From assembly GCF_025060755.1 (NCBI RefSeq), contig NZ_JANYUY010000047.1:1-64000 (forward strand): DNA of 64,000 bases. Direction: 5' to 3'. The notes under the pieces are model-generated. The model was not told the origin of the DNA, ran no database searches, and saw only the letters and a list, made by a program, of their open reading frames with translations. The first letter of the stretch is position 1. Every line of letters starts with the position of its first letter. A program made the translations under genes and the position numbers. Below are positions 50,108-60,589 of this stretch, in pieces. This DNA comes from Paenibacillus doosanensis. GTDB taxonomy: Bacteria; Bacillota; Bacilli; Paenibacillales; NBRC-103111.

Positions 50108-50758
50108 ATGAACGTGATCTTTATGGGACCTCCTGGTGCAGGTAAAGGTACACAGGCGGAAGGAATCGTCAATGAGTTTCAAATTCCGCATATTTCGACC
50201 GGTGATGCTTTCCGTTTGGCTATGAAACAGGAAACGGCACTTGGCTTGGAAGCAAAAAAATATGTGGACCAAGGATTGCTTGTTCCCGACGAAATCACTA
50301 TCGGTATCGTAAAGGAACGCTTGCAGCAGCCGGATTGCGAAAAGGGCTTTTTGCTTGACGGGTTTCCTAGAACGATCTCGCAAGCGGAAGCGTTGGACGG
50401 CATCATGGCATCTTTGGACAGAAGCATAGACCACGTCATCAACTTAAAGGTAGATCGCAGTCTGCTTTTGGCTAGATTGACTGGACGAAGAATCTGTAAG
50501 TCATGTGGAGCTACGTATCATATCTTGTTTAACCCTCCTGCACGTGAAAATGTGTGTGATAAATGTTCAGGCGAATTGTATCAAAGATCGGACGACACCG
50601 AAGAAAAAGTCGGAACTCGTCTTGACGAATACACGAACAAAACAGCACCGCTTTTGTCGTATTACCGTAACAAAGGAAACTTGCGTGAGGTTAACGGCGA
50701 GCAAGAAATAAGTGCGGTTACTACACAAATCAGTTCACTATTGCGAGGGCAAGCGTAA
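50108..50758 (+). CDS. adk: Adenylate kinase
   Basis: A 216-residue kinase equilibrating AMP + ATP with 2 ADP. P-loop GPPGAGKGT at residues 7-15; the LID domain carries four cysteines (CKSC and CDKC), the structural zinc site of Gram-positive Adk. ATG 50108 after GGGGAGG. Its stop overlaps map. Confidence 0.98.
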   Translation: MNVIFMGPPGAGKGTQAEGIVNEFQIPHISTGDAFRLAMKQETALGLEAKKYVDQGLLVPDEITIGIVKERLQQPDCEKGFLLDGFPRTISQAEALDGIMASLDRSIDHVINLKVDRSLLLARLTGRRICKSCGATYHILFNPPARENVCDKCSGELYQRSDDTEEKVGTRLDEYTNKTAPLLSYYRNKGNLREVNGEQEISAVTTQISSLLRGQA

Positions 50759-51510
50759 TGATCATTTGTAAGTCAGCTGCTGAATTGGAATTAATGAGAG
50801 AAGCCGGCCGCATCGTGGCCGACACGCATCGCTTATTACAGAAAGCCATTCAGCCCGATATTACAACGAAAGAGCTGGATCAAATCGCAGAAGAATATAT
50901 TCGCAGTCAGGGCGCAACCCCATCTTTTAAAGGCTATAACGGTTTTTCTGGCAGCATCTGTGCTTCAGTCAATGATGAATTGGTACACGGCATACCCAGT
51001 GGGCGTAAGCTAAAAGATGGCGACATCATCAGTATCGATATCGGTGCAAACTACAAGGGATATCATGGTGACTCTGCATGGACGTACGGTGTAGGGACGA
51101 TTTCGGAAACGGCCAAGAAGTTATTGGAAGTAACCGAGCGCTCCTTGTACGCGGGTCTTGCGGAAGCCAAACCGGATGCGCGATTGTACACTATCTCTCA
51201 CGCGATTCAAAAATGCGTCGAGGATGAAGGTTTTTCGATTGTTCGAGAGTATGTAGGACATGGTGTAGGAACGGAGCTTCATGAAGATCCGCAAATTCCG
51301 AATTACGGCATGCCGGGCCATGGGCCTAGGCTGAAGCCGGGAATGGTATTAGCGATCGAGCCGATGGTTAATGTAGGGGAACGTTATGTCAAAACCCTCG
51401 AAGATAATTGGACGGTCGTTACAGTGGATGGCACACTGTGCGCGCATTTCGAGCATACCATCGCAATCACTCCGGACGGTTATGAAATATTAACGCAGTC
51501 CCGGGCATAG
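50758..51510 (+). CDS. map: Methionine aminopeptidase, type I
   Basis: A 250-residue metalloprotease removing the initiator methionine. The five metal ligands are visible: Asp in [12 protein letters not shown] (two), His in [10 protein letters not shown], Glu in AIEPM and Glu in FEHT. TAATG overlap with adk. It lacks the N-terminal zinc finger of longer forms. Confidence 0.97.
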   Translation: MIICKSAAELELMREAGRIVADTHRLLQKAIQPDITTKELDQIAEEYIRSQGATPSFKGYNGFSGSICASVNDELVHGIPSGRKLKDGDIISIDIGANYKGYHGDSAWTYGVGTISETAKKLLEVTERSLYAGLAEAKPDARLYTISHAIQKCVEDEGFSIVREYVGHGVGTELHEDPQIPNYGMPGHGPRLKPGMVLAIEPMVNVGERYVKTLEDNWTVVTVDGTLCAHFEHTIAITPDGYEILTQSRA

Positions 51511-51518
51511 GTGAGAGC

Positions 51519-51827
51519 GTGAATTCGGCAAACCTTCCGCAACTCGGACAAATCGTTAGGATCGTTCGCGGTAAGGACTCCGGCATGTACGCCGTTATTA
51601 TCAACGTCGAAGACCAACGATTCGTGTGGATTGCCGACGGCGGCAAACGGAAGTTCGACCAGCCTAAGAAGAAAAACTTGATTCACCTCGAGTTATTGCA
51701 AACGATCTGCAGCGAAGTAGTGGACAGCTTGAAGGAAAGCGGTCGTGTGACGAACGGTAAGTTACGTTTCGCACTGAAAAAGTATGTGGACCAGATGAAA
51801 TCAGAAGCACAAGAGAAAGGAGAATGA
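51519..51827 (+). CDS. KOW-domain RNA-binding protein
   Basis: A 102-residue protein. The KOW motif is near the N-terminus ([20 protein letters not shown]), followed by a basic stretch ([17 protein letters not shown]) and a charged C-terminal helix. A small KOW protein is usual between map and infA in Bacillales (YbzG in B. subtilis), of unknown function, perhaps ribosome-linked like L14e/L24. GTG 51519, eight bases after map. Confidence 0.85.
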   Translation: MNSANLPQLGQIVRIVRGKDSGMYAVIINVEDQRFVWIADGGKRKFDQPKKKNLIHLELLQTICSEVVDSLKESGRVTNGKLRFALKKYVDQMKSEAQEKGE

Positions 51828-51829
51828 CT

Positions 51830-52048
51830 GTGGCCAAAGAAGATGTAATTGAAGTTGAAGGTACAGTGATTGAACCTCTTCCGAATGCAATGTTTAAGGT
51901 GGAACTCGAAAACGGTCATAAGATACTTGCTCATGTATCCGGAAAAATCAGAATGCATTTTATCCGGATCTTGCCCGGAGATAAAGTGACAGTGGAACTT
52001 TCCCCTTATGATTTGACTAGAGGCCGTATAACCTATCGTTTTAAATAG
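51830..52048 (+). CDS. infA: Translation initiation factor IF-1
   Basis: A 72-residue S1/OB-fold factor that occupies the A site of the 30S subunit during initiation. The start is GTG 51830, giving the canonical [19 protein letters not shown] is seven bases upstream. ATG 51824 lies one base from that site and is too close. Followed by a long 126-base gap carrying hairpin repeats. Confidence 0.97.
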   Translation: MAKEDVIEVEGTVIEPLPNAMFKVELENGHKILAHVSGKIRMHFIRILPGDKVTVELSPYDLTRGRITYRFK

Positions 52049-52088
52049 ATGCGTATGCAGCGCTGCCGGCCTTATGCGCGGCGACACT

Positions 52089-52288
<200 letters not shown>

Positions 52289-52304
52289 GGAGGTGCTCCT
52301 ATAA

Positions 52305-52673
52305 ATGGCACGTATTGCTGGTGTAGACTTGCCGCGTGACAAACGCGTAGTTATCGCTTTGACTTACATCTTCGGTATCGGCAGAACAACTTCCGAGAAG
52401 ATCCTGGCTTCTACCGGTGTTGACGCATCGACTCGCGTTCGTGATTTGACGGAAGATGAAGTAAGCAAACTTCGTGAAGCGATCGATAAGAACGTAAAAG
52501 TAGAAGGCGACCTTCGTCGTGAAATCGCGCTGAACATCAAACGCTTGATTGAGATCGGATGCTATCGTGGTGTTCGTCACCGCCGCGGCTTACCTGTTCG
52601 TGGTCAACGTACTAAAACTAACGCTCGTACGCGTAAAGGTCCTCGTCGTACTGTAGCTAACAAGAAAAAATAG
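52305..52673 (+). CDS. rpsM: 30S ribosomal protein S13
   Basis: A 122-residue S13 in the 30S head, contacting the P-site tRNA with its basic tail ([20 protein letters not shown]). [20 protein letters not shown] starts the protein. Confidence 0.98.
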   Translation: MARIAGVDLPRDKRVVIALTYIFGIGRTTSEKILASTGVDASTRVRDLTEDEVSKLREAIDKNVKVEGDLRREIALNIKRLIEIGCYRGVRHRRGLPVRGQRTKTNARTRKGPRRTVANKKK

Positions 52674-52694
52674 TAAAGGAGGGTACACAAGGTA

Positions 52695-53090
52695 ATGGCT
52701 AAACCTAAAAAAGTAGTTCGTACGAAACGTCGTGATCGGAAAAATATTGACTCTGGAGTGGCTCATATCCGCTCTACGTTTAACAATACGATTGTAACGA
52801 TTACAGATCCGCACGGTAATGCAATTTCCTGGGCAAGTGCTGGTAACCTGGGCTTCAAAGGTTCCCGTAAGAGCACTCCGTTCGCAGCGCAAATGGCTGC
52901 AGAATCTGCTGCTAAAGCAGCTATGGAACATGGCATGAAAGCTGTTGAAGTTATGGTTAAAGGTCCTGGCGCAGGTCGTGAAGCAGCGATCCGTTCGTTG
53001 CAAGCAGCAGGTTTGGAAGTAAACCTGATTAAAGACGTGACTCCAATTCCACATAACGGTTGCCGTCCTCCAAAACGTCGTCGTGTCTAA
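52695..53090 (+). CDS. rpsK: 30S ribosomal protein S11
   Basis: A 131-residue platform protein near the E-site and the anti-Shine-Dalgarno helix. [19 protein letters not shown] and the basic end [11 protein letters not shown] are conserved. ATG 52695 after AAGGAGGG. Confidence 0.98.
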   Translation: MAKPKKVVRTKRRDRKNIDSGVAHIRSTFNNTIVTITDPHGNAISWASAGNLGFKGSRKSTPFAAQMAAESAAKAAMEHGMKAVEVMVKGPGAGREAAIRSLQAAGLEVNLIKDVTPIPHNGCRPPKRRRV

Positions 53091-53118
53091 TTCAGGATTG
53101 CAAAAGAGTGGTATAAAT

Positions 53119-53146
53119 ATCCAAAAGTTGTGAATACTGTTTGGAT
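53119..53146 (+). other. Hairpin between rpsK and rpoA
   Basis: ATCCAAA (53119-53125) and TTTGGAT (53140-53146) pair exactly around 14 bases, in the 125-base gap. There is no U-tract. Possible processing or stability element; the -35/-10 elements of an internal promoter are not evident. Confidence 0.35.
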
Positions 53147-53215
53147 AGGCATACTGCACGTTCTATGCGTCTTAAGTTATCCAGAGGGAAACGACGTTTT
53201 GAAGGAGGGTTATAA

Positions 53216-54160
53216 ATGATCGAAATCGAAAAGCCGAAAATAGAAACCGTATCATTGAGTGAAGATGGCACGTACGGCAAATTTGTTGTAGAGCCTCTTG
53301 AAAGAGGCTACGGGACGACGCTGGGGAACTCGCTTCGCAGAATCCTGTTGTCCTCCTTGCCGGGGGCAGCAGTAACATCGGTGCAAATCGACGGTGTGTT
53401 GCATGAGTTTTCCACGGTTCCTGGTGTCATGGAAGATGTTACGGAAATTATCCTTAACCTCAAAGGGCTATCGCTTAAGATTCATTCCGACGAAGAGAAA
53501 GTGTTGGAAATCGATGCCGAAGGTGAAGGACCAGTTGTTGCCGGCGATATTCGTGGTGATAGCGATGTGGAAATCCTTAATCCGGATTTGCATATTGCTA
53601 CACTGTCCTCCGATGCGCGTCTTCATATGCGAATTCATGCTAACCGGGGACGCGGATATGTTCAAGCGGATAAAAACAAGAAGGAAGATCAGCCTATCGG
53701 GGTTATTCCGATCGACTCGATCTATACTCCGATTACCCGCGTCAATTACAGCGTTGAGAACACTCGCGTCGGCCAAGTTACCAACTATGATAAACTAACC
53801 CTCGAAGTCTGGACCGATGGAAGTATTCGACCTGAAGAAGCCGTTAGCTTGGGCGCTAAAATTTTGACGGAGCATCTGATGCTGTTCGTCGGTTTGACCG
53901 ATGAGGCGAAAGATGCCGAGATCATGGTGGAGAAAGAAGAGGACAAGAAAGAGAAAGTGCTCGAGATGACGATCGAGGAGCTCGATCTTTCTGTTCGTTC
54001 TTATAACTGCCTGAAGCGCGCAGGAATCAATACGGTACAAGAATTGATTACGAAAACGGAAGAAGACATGATGAAGGTTCGTAATCTTGGACGTAAGTCT
54101 CTCGAAGAGGTACAAGAAAAGCTGGAAGAGCTTGGACTTGGCCTGCGGATGGAAGACTAA
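53216..54160 (+). CDS. rpoA: DNA-directed RNA polymerase subunit alpha
   Basis: A 314-residue alpha subunit. The N-terminal domain ([20 protein letters not shown]) dimerises and assembles beta and beta'. After a charged linker ([10 protein letters not shown]) the C-terminal domain ([19 protein letters not shown]) binds UP elements and activators. ATG 53216 follows GAAGGAGGG. Confidence 0.98.
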   Translation: MIEIEKPKIETVSLSEDGTYGKFVVEPLERGYGTTLGNSLRRILLSSLPGAAVTSVQIDGVLHEFSTVPGVMEDVTEIILNLKGLSLKIHSDEEKVLEIDAEGEGPVVAGDIRGDSDVEILNPDLHIATLSSDARLHMRIHANRGRGYVQADKNKKEDQPIGVIPIDSIYTPITRVNYSVENTRVGQVTNYDKLTLEVWTDGSIRPEEAVSLGAKILTEHLMLFVGLTDEAKDAEIMVEKEEDKKEKVLEMTIEELDLSVRSYNCLKRAGINTVQELITKTEEDMMKVRNLGRKSLEEVQEKLEELGLGLRMED

Positions 54161-54199
54161 TCGTCGAGTTATAATTAAGCAGAAGGAGGTTGCACACAA

Positions 54200-54565
54200 A
54201 TGGCATACCAAAAGTTAGGTCGTGACTCCAGCGCGCGTAAAGCATTGTTCCGCGACTTGGTTACCGACTTGTTCATACATGAGCGCATCCAAACAACTGA
54301 AGCTAAGGCTAAAGAATTGCGCTCCATTGCAGAAAAATTGATCACACTGGCAAAACGCGGAGATCTTCATGCTCGCCGTCAAGTTGCTTCCTTTGTTCGT
54401 CGTGAAGCAGCTAACGAAAATCAAGACGCGATCCAGAAGCTATTCTCTGAGTTGGCTCCACGTTACGCTGAACGTCAAGGCGGTTACACCAGAATCTTGA
54501 AGCTGGGTCCTCGCCGCGGCGATGCAGCGCCGATGGTTTATTTAGAGCTAGTAGATCGTGCATAA
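54200..54565 (+). CDS. rplQ: 50S ribosomal protein L17
   Basis: A 121-residue L17 near the exit tunnel. The start [19 protein letters not shown] is conserved. Last gene of the alpha block. The ECF transporter genes that follow rplQ in B. subtilis are not here. Confidence 0.97.
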   Translation: MAYQKLGRDSSARKALFRDLVTDLFIHERIQTTEAKAKELRSIAEKLITLAKRGDLHARRQVASFVRREAANENQDAIQKLFSELAPRYAERQGGYTRILKLGPRRGDAAPMVYLELVDRA

Positions 54566-54575
54566 AAAGGATGGG

Positions 54576-54619
54576 AAAGGGTGGACGGGATCTTTGATTC
54601 TGATGAAACCCTTTTTTTT
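54576..54619 (+). terminator. Weak terminator after rplQ
   Basis: AAAGGGT (54576-54582) pairs with ACCCTTT (54608-54614) around a 25-base loop, followed by a run of T to 54619. The loop is long, so some read-through into truA is possible. Confidence 0.6.
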
Positions 54620-54659
54620 GTAGCCTAAGCTGAACTGAACTGTTCATTGGAGGACGGCC

Positions 54660-55436
54660 GTGAGGAATATATGCATGACCGTTAGTTACGACGGGACAGC
54701 TTATAACGGTTTTCAAACGCAGCCAAGCCTAAACACCGTGCAGGATATGCTGGAACAAGCCGTGTTCTCCTTGACGGGGGAGAGAGTCAAGCTGACCTCC
54801 TCCGGCAGGACGGATGCGGGCGTCCATGCGCGCGGCCAAGTGATCAATTTCTATACGAGCTCCAAGATTCCGTTGGAACGATGGTGTATGGCGCTCAACA
54901 CGCGGCTGCCGCAGGATATCGTGGTCAGCGGAGCAAGAGAGGTAGACCTTTCGTTTCATGCGACCAGGTCCGCCGTACGCAAAACGTACCGTTATACGAT
55001 CCGCTGCGGCCGGCATCCCGATTTATTTAAGCGGCATATGGAATTTTACCATCCGACCGCTCTGGATACGGAAGCGATGCGCGAAGGGCTGAGCTGGCTC
55101 GTCGGCACGCATGACTACACTTCTTTTTGCTCCGTAAGATCCACGAAATTGTCCCACGTCAGAACGATCTATGATGCAAGATTGGAGTGCGAACCGTTAG
55201 ATCCTCTGCTCCAATCGTTTGCCATTCATATTTATTTGACCGGTAACGGGTTTTTATACAACATGGTTAGAATTGTCGCCGGAACGTTGATTCAGGTCGG
55301 AGAAGGCAAACGTACGAGCGAGTCGATGCGCGACATACTGGCTGCACGCAGCAGGGCGAAGGCGGGACCTACGGCAATGCCTCACGGACTTATGCTATGG
55401 GAAGTATTATATGATGAAAATGGAATCACAACTTGA
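54660..55436 (+). CDS. truA: tRNA pseudouridine synthase A
   Basis: A 258-residue enzyme making pseudouridine at tRNA positions 38-40. The catalytic Asp lies in SSGRTDAGVHARGQV (about residue 53). FLYNMVRIVAGTLIQVG is the C-terminal signature. GTG 54660 has TTGGAGG at the right distance. The rplM promoter overlaps its stop codon. Confidence 0.96.
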   Translation: MRNICMTVSYDGTAYNGFQTQPSLNTVQDMLEQAVFSLTGERVKLTSSGRTDAGVHARGQVINFYTSSKIPLERWCMALNTRLPQDIVVSGAREVDLSFHATRSAVRKTYRYTIRCGRHPDLFKRHMEFYHPTALDTEAMREGLSWLVGTHDYTSFCSVRSTKLSHVRTIYDARLECEPLDPLLQSFAIHIYLTGNGFLYNMVRIVAGTLIQVGEGKRTSESMRDILAARSRAKAGPTAMPHGLMLWEVLYDENGITT

Positions 55437-55461
55437 TTTGTTGCTCATTATATAGTACAAT
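55433..55461 (+). promoter_or_regulatory. Promoter of rplM-rpsI
   Basis: TTGATT (55433-55438, overlapping the truA stop), 17 bases, TACAAT (55456-55461). Confidence 0.75.
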
Positions 55462-55565
55462 ATAACTTGGCGTTTCTTGATCGGCTAACCCACGGCCCCG
55501 GGTCTTGAGATTGCTAACTGCAGTAAACTAACTATGAATATTAAATTGTGATACAGATAGATTTG

Positions 55566-55645
55566 ATGATGGAGTGACCTTACGTCTGTACGATCATCAT
55601 ATGACTGTGTCATTTCATCGAACGAAGCATGAAGCGAACAATGTT
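55566..55645 (+). ncRNA. Probable ribosomal protein L13 leader
   Basis: Three successive hairpins stand just before rplM: GATGAT/ATCATC (from 55566), ATGAC/GTCAT around TGT (55600-55612), and TTCAT/ATGAA around CGAACGAAGC (55614-55633). Position and content fit the L13 autoregulatory leader known in Bacillales upstream of rplM-rpsI. The upstream part of the leader (55470-55560) shows only an ACCC/GGGT hairpin near 55490. Assignment by position and recall, not by a model search. Confidence 0.6.
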
Positions 55646-55661
55646 TAGGAGGAACTATTAC

Positions 55662-56099
55662 ATGCGTACCACATATATGGCTAAGCCAAATGAAGTAGAG
55701 CGCAAATGGTACATTATCGACGCGACAGACAAAACGCTGGGACGTCTTGCGAGCGAAGCTGCAAGCATCATCCGCGGCAAGCATAAACCGCAATTTACAC
55801 CGCATGTTGATACTGGCGATTTCGTTATCGTTATCAACGCTGAGAAAATCAGATTGACCGGTAAAAAACTGCAAAACAAAATGTACTATCGTCACTCTTT
55901 GTATTCCGGCGGTTTGAAAGTGACATCCGCACAGGATTTGTTGAACACCAAACCGGAACGCGTTCTGGAATTTGCAATTCACGGCATGCTTCCAAAAAAT
56001 CGCCTTGGCGACAGCATGAAAACGAAATTGAAAGTGTATGCCGGTTCTGAGCATCCGCATCAAGCACAACAACCTGAAGTTTGGGAACTTCGCGGTTAA
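55662..56099 (+). CDS. rplM: 50S ribosomal protein L13
   Basis: A 145-residue L13, an early assembly protein. [20 protein letters not shown] and the C-terminal [17 protein letters not shown] are conserved. ATG 55662 follows TTAGGAGG; upstream in-frame starts lie in the leader hairpins. Confidence 0.98.
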   Translation: MRTTYMAKPNEVERKWYIIDATDKTLGRLASEAASIIRGKHKPQFTPHVDTGDFVIVINAEKIRLTGKKLQNKMYYRHSLYSGGLKVTSAQDLLNTKPERVLEFAIHGMLPKNRLGDSMKTKLKVYAGSEHPHQAQQPEVWELRG

Positions 56100-56119
56100 G
56101 ATAAAGGGAGGATTGTCTT

Positions 56120-56512
56120 GTGGCACAAGTTCAATATTATGGAACAGGTCGTCGTAAGCATTCGGTAGCACGCGTTCGTTTGGTACCGGGCGAAGGACGT
56201 ATCATTATCAATAAACGCAACTTGGATGAGTATTTTGGTCTTGAAACTTTGAAATTGATCGTTAAGCAACCGCTGAACTTGACGGAAACATTGGGCAAAT
56301 ACGATGTTTTGGTTATCGCTAACGGCGGTGGCATTTCCGGACAAGCCGGAGCGATTCGTCACGGTATCTCCCGTGCATTGCTGAAAGCAGATCCAGAATT
56401 CCGCGGTTCTTTGAAAAAAGCCGGATTCTTGACTCGCGATCCTCGTATGAAAGAACGTAAGAAGTACGGCTTGAAAGCTGCTCGTCGTGCTCCTCAGTTC
56501 TCCAAACGTTAA
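56120..56512 (+). CDS. rpsI: 30S ribosomal protein S9
   Basis: A 130-residue S9 whose C-terminal tail (RRAPQFSKR) reaches the P-site t[21 protein letters not shown] is the N-terminal signature. GTG 56120 after GGGAGG. Ends the unit before the terminator at 56534. Confidence 0.98.
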   Translation: MAQVQYYGTGRRKHSVARVRLVPGEGRIIINKRNLDEYFGLETLKLIVKQPLNLTETLGKYDVLVIANGGGISGQAGAIRHGISRALLKADPEFRGSLKKAGFLTRDPRMKERKKYGLKAARRAPQFSKR

Positions 56513-56533
56513 TATCCATTTATATCGAATACC

Positions 56534-56570
56534 AAAAACCTTTTCACTATCTCGGTGGAAAGGTTTTTTG
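56534..56570 (+). terminator. Terminator after rpsI
   Basis: AAAAACCTTTTCAC (56534-56547) pairs with GTGGAAAGGTTTTT with one G-T pair around seven bases; more T follows. Confidence 0.9.
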
Positions 56571-56635
56571 TTTTTCATATCACCAACTTCTAGGCACACC
56601 ATACAATAAATATTGAGCCAATACAAAAAATTAAA

Positions 56636-56663
56636 TTGACAAAAAGTCGACTGCGATTATAAT
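56636..56663 (+). promoter_or_regulatory. Promoter of cysH-sat
   Basis: Perfect TTGACA (56636-56641), 16 bases, perfect TATAAT (56658-56663). The leader to cysH is only about 55 bases, too short for a SAM riboswitch. No CymR-type operator is evident. Confidence 0.85.
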
Positions 56664-56724
56664 AAAATCATACCAACAAATCACATTAATATACTCGGGA
56701 TTATTTATTAGGGAGGAAAGAGAA

Positions 56725-57417
56725 ATGAATTTATTCGAGAAAGAAAAATTGATTCACGAAGCTGCAGAACAATTTGAGAACGAAAGTCCGGAAGCGCTTA
56801 TTGCCTGGGCGGTAGAGAAGTTCCCCAATATTACGTTAGCCTGTAGTTTCGGAGCAGAGGATGTAGTGCTTGTCGATATGCTCCAGAAGGTAAGCCCTAA
56901 GACCGATATTTTCTACTTGGATACGAATGTTCATTTCAAAGAAACTTATGAAACCCGCGATCGTTTGCAGCAGCATTACGGCGTGGAGTTCGTGCAAGTG
57001 CTCCCTAAGCTGACCCTTGAGGAACAGGCGGCTAAATTCGGCGACGAACTTTGGAAAACGGCGCCTAACGAGTGCTGCAATATTCGCAAAGTCGATCCGC
57101 TTACCGATATTTTGAAAAACTATGATGCCTGGATTACCGGAATCCGCCGCGATCAAGCTCCAACCAGAGCTAACTCCCGAAAAGCGGAGTACGATACGAA
57201 ATTCGGTCTGGTCAAATTCAATCCGCTTGCCTCCTGGACTTCGGAAGACGTATGGAATTATATTCGCAATAATAATATTATTTATAATCCTTTGCATGAC
57301 CGCAATTATCCAAGCATCGGCTGCGAGCATTGCACTCGCCAAGTGGCAGCTGGAGAAGATCCTCGTGCAGGTCGCTGGTCCGGATTTGAAAAAACGGAAT
57401 GCGGTCTTCATAAATAA
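56725..57417 (+). CDS. cysH: Adenylylsulfate reductase, iron-sulfur type (CysH)
   Basis: A 230-residue reductase converting activated sulfate to sulfite with thioredoxin. Cys117-Cys118 and Cys200/Cys203 are the four ligands of a [4Fe-4S] cluster, which marks the APS-reducing subclass. The catalytic Cys226 is in the C-terminal ECGLHK. The nucleotide loop is SFGAEDVVL. The next gene, sat, makes APS and no APS kinase is seen here, in keeping with direct APS reduction. ATG 56725 after GGGAGGAAAG. Confidence 0.93.
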   Translation: MNLFEKEKLIHEAAEQFENESPEALIAWAVEKFPNITLACSFGAEDVVLVDMLQKVSPKTDIFYLDTNVHFKETYETRDRLQQHYGVEFVQVLPKLTLEEQAAKFGDELWKTAPNECCNIRKVDPLTDILKNYDAWITGIRRDQAPTRANSRKAEYDTKFGLVKFNPLASWTSEDVWNYIRNNNIIYNPLHDRNYPSIGCEHCTRQVAAGEDPRAGRWSGFEKTECGLHK

Positions 57418-57441
57418 TTTATAGAATAGGAGATTCAAATC

Positions 57442-58623
57442 ATGGCAGAAACGATTCGCCCTCATGGCGGCACATTGATCAACCGTGTGGTGGAAGGTGC
57501 AGAACGAGACAGATTATTGGAAGTTGCCCGCAGCTTGAATCAACTGAACATTAACGCATGGACTATCTCCGACTTGGATTTGATCGGGGTAGGCGCATTC
57601 TCGCCTCTGACCGGATTTATGGGCAAAGAAGATTATGAGTCCGTCGTGGAAACAATGAGACTGGCTGACGGTACCGTATGGAGCATTCCGGTAACTCTCG
57701 CGATTGAACCTGACGTAGCGAAGTCCATCAAGACAGGGGAGCAAGTGGCGCTTGTCGGCGAACAGGATGGCGTTGTATACGGTATATTGGACGTTCAGAG
57801 CATCTTTGAAGCTGATCAGCAAAACGAGGCTGTAAAAGTGTTCAAAACGAATGACGAAGCCCATCCCGGCGTGCAAAAGCTGCTTTCGCGCCCTTCTACC
57901 TATGTGGGAGGACCTATTCAAGTACTGAACCGTCCGAAACCGGAGAAGTTCGGTGAGTTTTACTTCGACCCTGCAGAAACGCGCCGCTTGTTTGTGGAGA
58001 AAGGCTGGAGAACCGTAGTCGGCTTCCAAACCCGCAATCCGGTGCACCGGGCTCACGAATACATCCAAAAAAGCGCAATGGAAATCGTCGATGCATTGTT
58101 CCTGAACCCGTTGGTGGGGGAAACCAAGTCCGATGATATTTCCGCCGACGTACGAATGCGCAGCTACTTGGTGCTGCTGGAAAATTATTATCCTAAGAAT
58201 CGCACCTTTCTCGGCGTATTCCCGGCGGCTATGCGTTATGCAGGCCCGCGTGAGGCGATATTTCATGCCATGGTCCGCAAAAACTACGGCTGCACGCACT
58301 TCATTGTCGGCCGCGATCATGCCGGTGTAGGCGATTATTACGGTACTTATGAAGCCCAAGAGATATTCTCCAACTTTACGAGCGAAGAACTGGGCATTAC
58401 GCCGTTATTCTTCGAGCACAGCTTCTTCTGCACCAAATGCGGCAACATGGCTTCCAGCAAAACGTGCCCGCATGATAAAGCGGATCATCTTCATCTTTCC
58501 GGAACTAAAGTACGCGCCTTGCTGCGCGACGGTCAATGCCCTCCTCCGCAGTTCACGCGTCCGGAAGTGGCGGAAGTGCTGATCGACGGGATGAGAGAGA
58601 AGCTGGAACCGTCCAATCTATAG
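57442..58623 (+). CDS. sat: Sulfate adenylyltransferase
   Basis: A 393-residue ATP sulfurylase making APS from sulfate and ATP. The active-site motifs [12 protein letters not shown] and [16 protein letters not shown] are present, together with a zinc-like cluster [16 protein letters not shown]. It is the homooligomeric type, without a kinase domain. It follows cysH by 24 bases in one operon. In B. subtilis this pair does not lie next to rpsI, so the location is specific to this lineage. Confidence 0.97.
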   Translation: MAETIRPHGGTLINRVVEGAERDRLLEVARSLNQLNINAWTISDLDLIGVGAFSPLTGFMGKEDYESVVETMRLADGTVWSIPVTLAIEPDVAKSIKTGEQVALVGEQDGVVYGILDVQSIFEADQQNEAVKVFKTNDEAHPGVQKLLSRPSTYVGGPIQVLNRPKPEKFGEFYFDPAETRRLFVEKGWRTVVGFQTRNPVHRAHEYIQKSAMEIVDALFLNPLVGETKSDDISADVRMRSYLVLLENYYPKNRTFLGVFPAAMRYAGPREAIFHAMVRKNYGCTHFIVGRDHAGVGDYYGTYEAQEIFSNFTSEELGITPLFFEHSFFCTKCGNMASSKTCPHDKADHLHLSGTKVRALLRDGQCPPPQFTRPEVAEVLIDGMREKLEPSNL

Positions 58624-58691
58624 CATATTTGTCCACCCTGTCCCATATAGATGTTACAGAGTAGTCTATGGGGATGTGAGGTGGATTTTTT

Positions 58692-59447
58692 ATGTTCAAA
58701 AGGAGGAAAAGAATCGTTGTTTGGCTGACGATGCAGAGCAGTCTCAAGCTGCTGATGTCGGCGCTGCTGGTCGTACTTATGCTGTTTGTATTTACTTATG
58801 AGCTGCCTGCGACCAAAACATGGACATACTGGACGATGCCGCTCTCGGGCAAGAAAATCGCCTTAGATCCTGGTCATGGGGGGCCTGACGGAGGGGCGGA
58901 AAGCAAAGACGGCCTGATTGAGAAAGACGTCAATTTGGCGATTACGATGCATTTAAGAGATTATTTGCAGGAATCCGGCGCTATTGTAGTGATGACCAGA
59001 GAAAGCGATCAGGATCTCGCCGATCCGTCGACCAAAGGGTACAGCAGGCGGAAGACGGAAGACTTAATGAAGCGTGCGCAATTTATATCCCAGCAAAAGG
59101 CGGATATGTTTATCAGCGTCCACCTGAACAGTATCCCATCGGCCAAATGGTCGGGCGCACAAACGTTCTATTATCCGAATCATGCCGACAACGGGACTTT
59201 GGCCGCGCTTATTCAGGATGAAATCAAGAAAAATCTGCAAAATACCGATCGGATCGCGAAGCCGGTCGACAATGAAGTGTATTTGCTGAAAACATTGAAG
59301 ATGCCCAGCGCTTTGGTCGAGGTCGGTTTCCTCTCCAATCCGGCGGAAGCGAACCTGCTCAAAACACCGGCCTATCAGAAAAAAGTCGCCGCATCGATCT
59401 ATCAAGGAATACTGCGCTACTATTCGGGTGAAAAAGTGGGCTCCTGA
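58692..59447 (+). CDS. cwlD: N-acetylmuramoyl-L-alanine amidase CwlD
   Basis: A 251-residue amidase that, with PdaA, makes the muramic-lactam of spore cortex. A basic N-terminus and one hydrophobic span (about residues 18-37) form a signal anchor. The Amidase_3 domain has zinc ligands in DPGHGGPDGG (His), LIEKDVN (Glu) and SVHLNS (His). Strains lacking it make spores whose cortex is not hydrolysed at germination. Expression is expected in the mother cell/forespore; no clear sporulation promoter is visible. Confidence 0.94.
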   Translation: MFKRRKRIVVWLTMQSSLKLLMSALLVVLMLFVFTYELPATKTWTYWTMPLSGKKIALDPGHGGPDGGAESKDGLIEKDVNLAITMHLRDYLQESGAIVVMTRESDQDLADPSTKGYSRRKTEDLMKRAQFISQQKADMFISVHLNSIPSAKWSGAQTFYYPNHADNGTLAALIQDEIKKNLQNTDRIAKPVDNEVYLLKTLKMPSALVEVGFLSNPAEANLLKTPAYQKKVAASIYQGILRYYSGEKVGS

Positions 59448-59505
59448 TAAAAATATGATATACTGTTAACACAGGACCATTATTCTCAGCGGTTGAGGTG
59501 AAATC

Positions 59506-60585
59506 GTGCTTACCAAAGAACAACTTTTAGAAACTATTCGTCATCTTCATGATCCTGAATTCCAGCTGAGTCTTACGGATTTGCAGCTTGTCAGGGATAT
59601 GGTTATTAAAGAAGGTCGCGTCTCCGCTACGGTATTGTTATCGAACGAAGATCCGGCTTACAAGGATCAAGTTCAGGAACAAGTTATAGCCGCCTTTGCC
59701 CAAGCGGGCGCTGCGGAAGTTCATTTGCGGTTTCGTCCGATGTCGGAATTCGAACGCAATGAGGCTGCGCGCAAACAAGCGGAGCATACTGCGGCACCCG
59801 CGGAAGCCGAACCGGTTCGCGACATTCTGGCTCCCGAATCCGGCATCCATTTTATTGCGATAGCCAGCGGCAAGGGCGGGGTAGGCAAATCCACCGTAAC
59901 GGTGAATTTGGCCGTGGCTTTGGCCAGACTCGGCAAAATGGTCGGACTGATCGACGCGGATATTTACGGCTTCAGCGTTCCCGATATGATGGGGATCGAA
60001 GGGCGGCCGGAACTTGTTCAAAACCGGATCATTCCTGTCGAACGATACGGAGTAAAAGTGATTTCTATGGGATTTTTCGTCGAAGAGAACACGCCGGTCA
60101 TTTGGCGCGGACCGATGCTCGGCAAAATGCTGCGCAACTTTTTCCAGGAAGTCAACTGGGGAGAGCTTGATTACGTTCTGCTCGATTTGCCGCCGGGCAC
60201 CGGAGACGTTGCTCTGGACGTGCATCAAATGATTCCGCAGAGCAAAGAAATTATCGTCACTACGCCTCATGCCACGGCCGCGTTCGTTGCCGCAAGGGCA
60301 GGAGCGATGGCCAAACATACGAATCACGACATCATCGGCGTCGTTGAGAACATGTCGTATTACCAATGCAGCGCCTGTGGACAGAAGGATTATGTATTCG
60401 GCAGAGGGGGAGGCGCCAAGCTGGCCGAGGAGCTGCATACGGAACTGCTGACGCAAATTCCGCTCGGAGCGCCGGATAATCATGTGGCGGAAGCCGATTA
60501 TTCTCCTTCCGTATACAAGGAAAATACGGAAACCGGTCAAGTGTATTTGGAGCTTGCCCGCAAGCTGATCGGCAAGGTCGAGTAA
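59506..60585 (+). CDS. salA: Mrp/ApbC family ATPase (SalA), iron-sulfur carrier type
   Basis: A 359-residue P-loop ATPase. An N-terminal MIP18/DUF59 domain (1-75) is followed by a linker and the Mrp domain with deviant Walker A ASGKGGVGKST (120-130) and the CSAC motif (CxxC) for a bridging cluster. Mrp proteins deliver Fe-S clusters; the B. subtilis homologue at this locus, SalA, also affects protease gene expression. GTG 59506 after TTGAGGTG. Between cwlD and gerD as in B. subtilis. Confidence 0.92.
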   Translation: MLTKEQLLETIRHLHDPEFQLSLTDLQLVRDMVIKEGRVSATVLLSNEDPAYKDQVQEQVIAAFAQAGAAEVHLRFRPMSEFERNEAARKQAEHTAAPAEAEPVRDILAPESGIHFIAIASGKGGVGKSTVTVNLAVALARLGKMVGLIDADIYGFSVPDMMGIEGRPELVQNRIIPVERYGVKVISMGFFVEENTPVIWRGPMLGKMLRNFFQEVNWGELDYVLLDLPPGTGDVALDVHQMIPQSKEIIVTTPHATAAFVAARAGAMAKHTNHDIIGVVENMSYYQCSACGQKDYVFGRGGGAKLAEELHTELLTQIPLGAPDNHVAEADYSPSVYKENTETGQVYLELARKLIGKVE

Positions 60586-60589
60586 TGAA

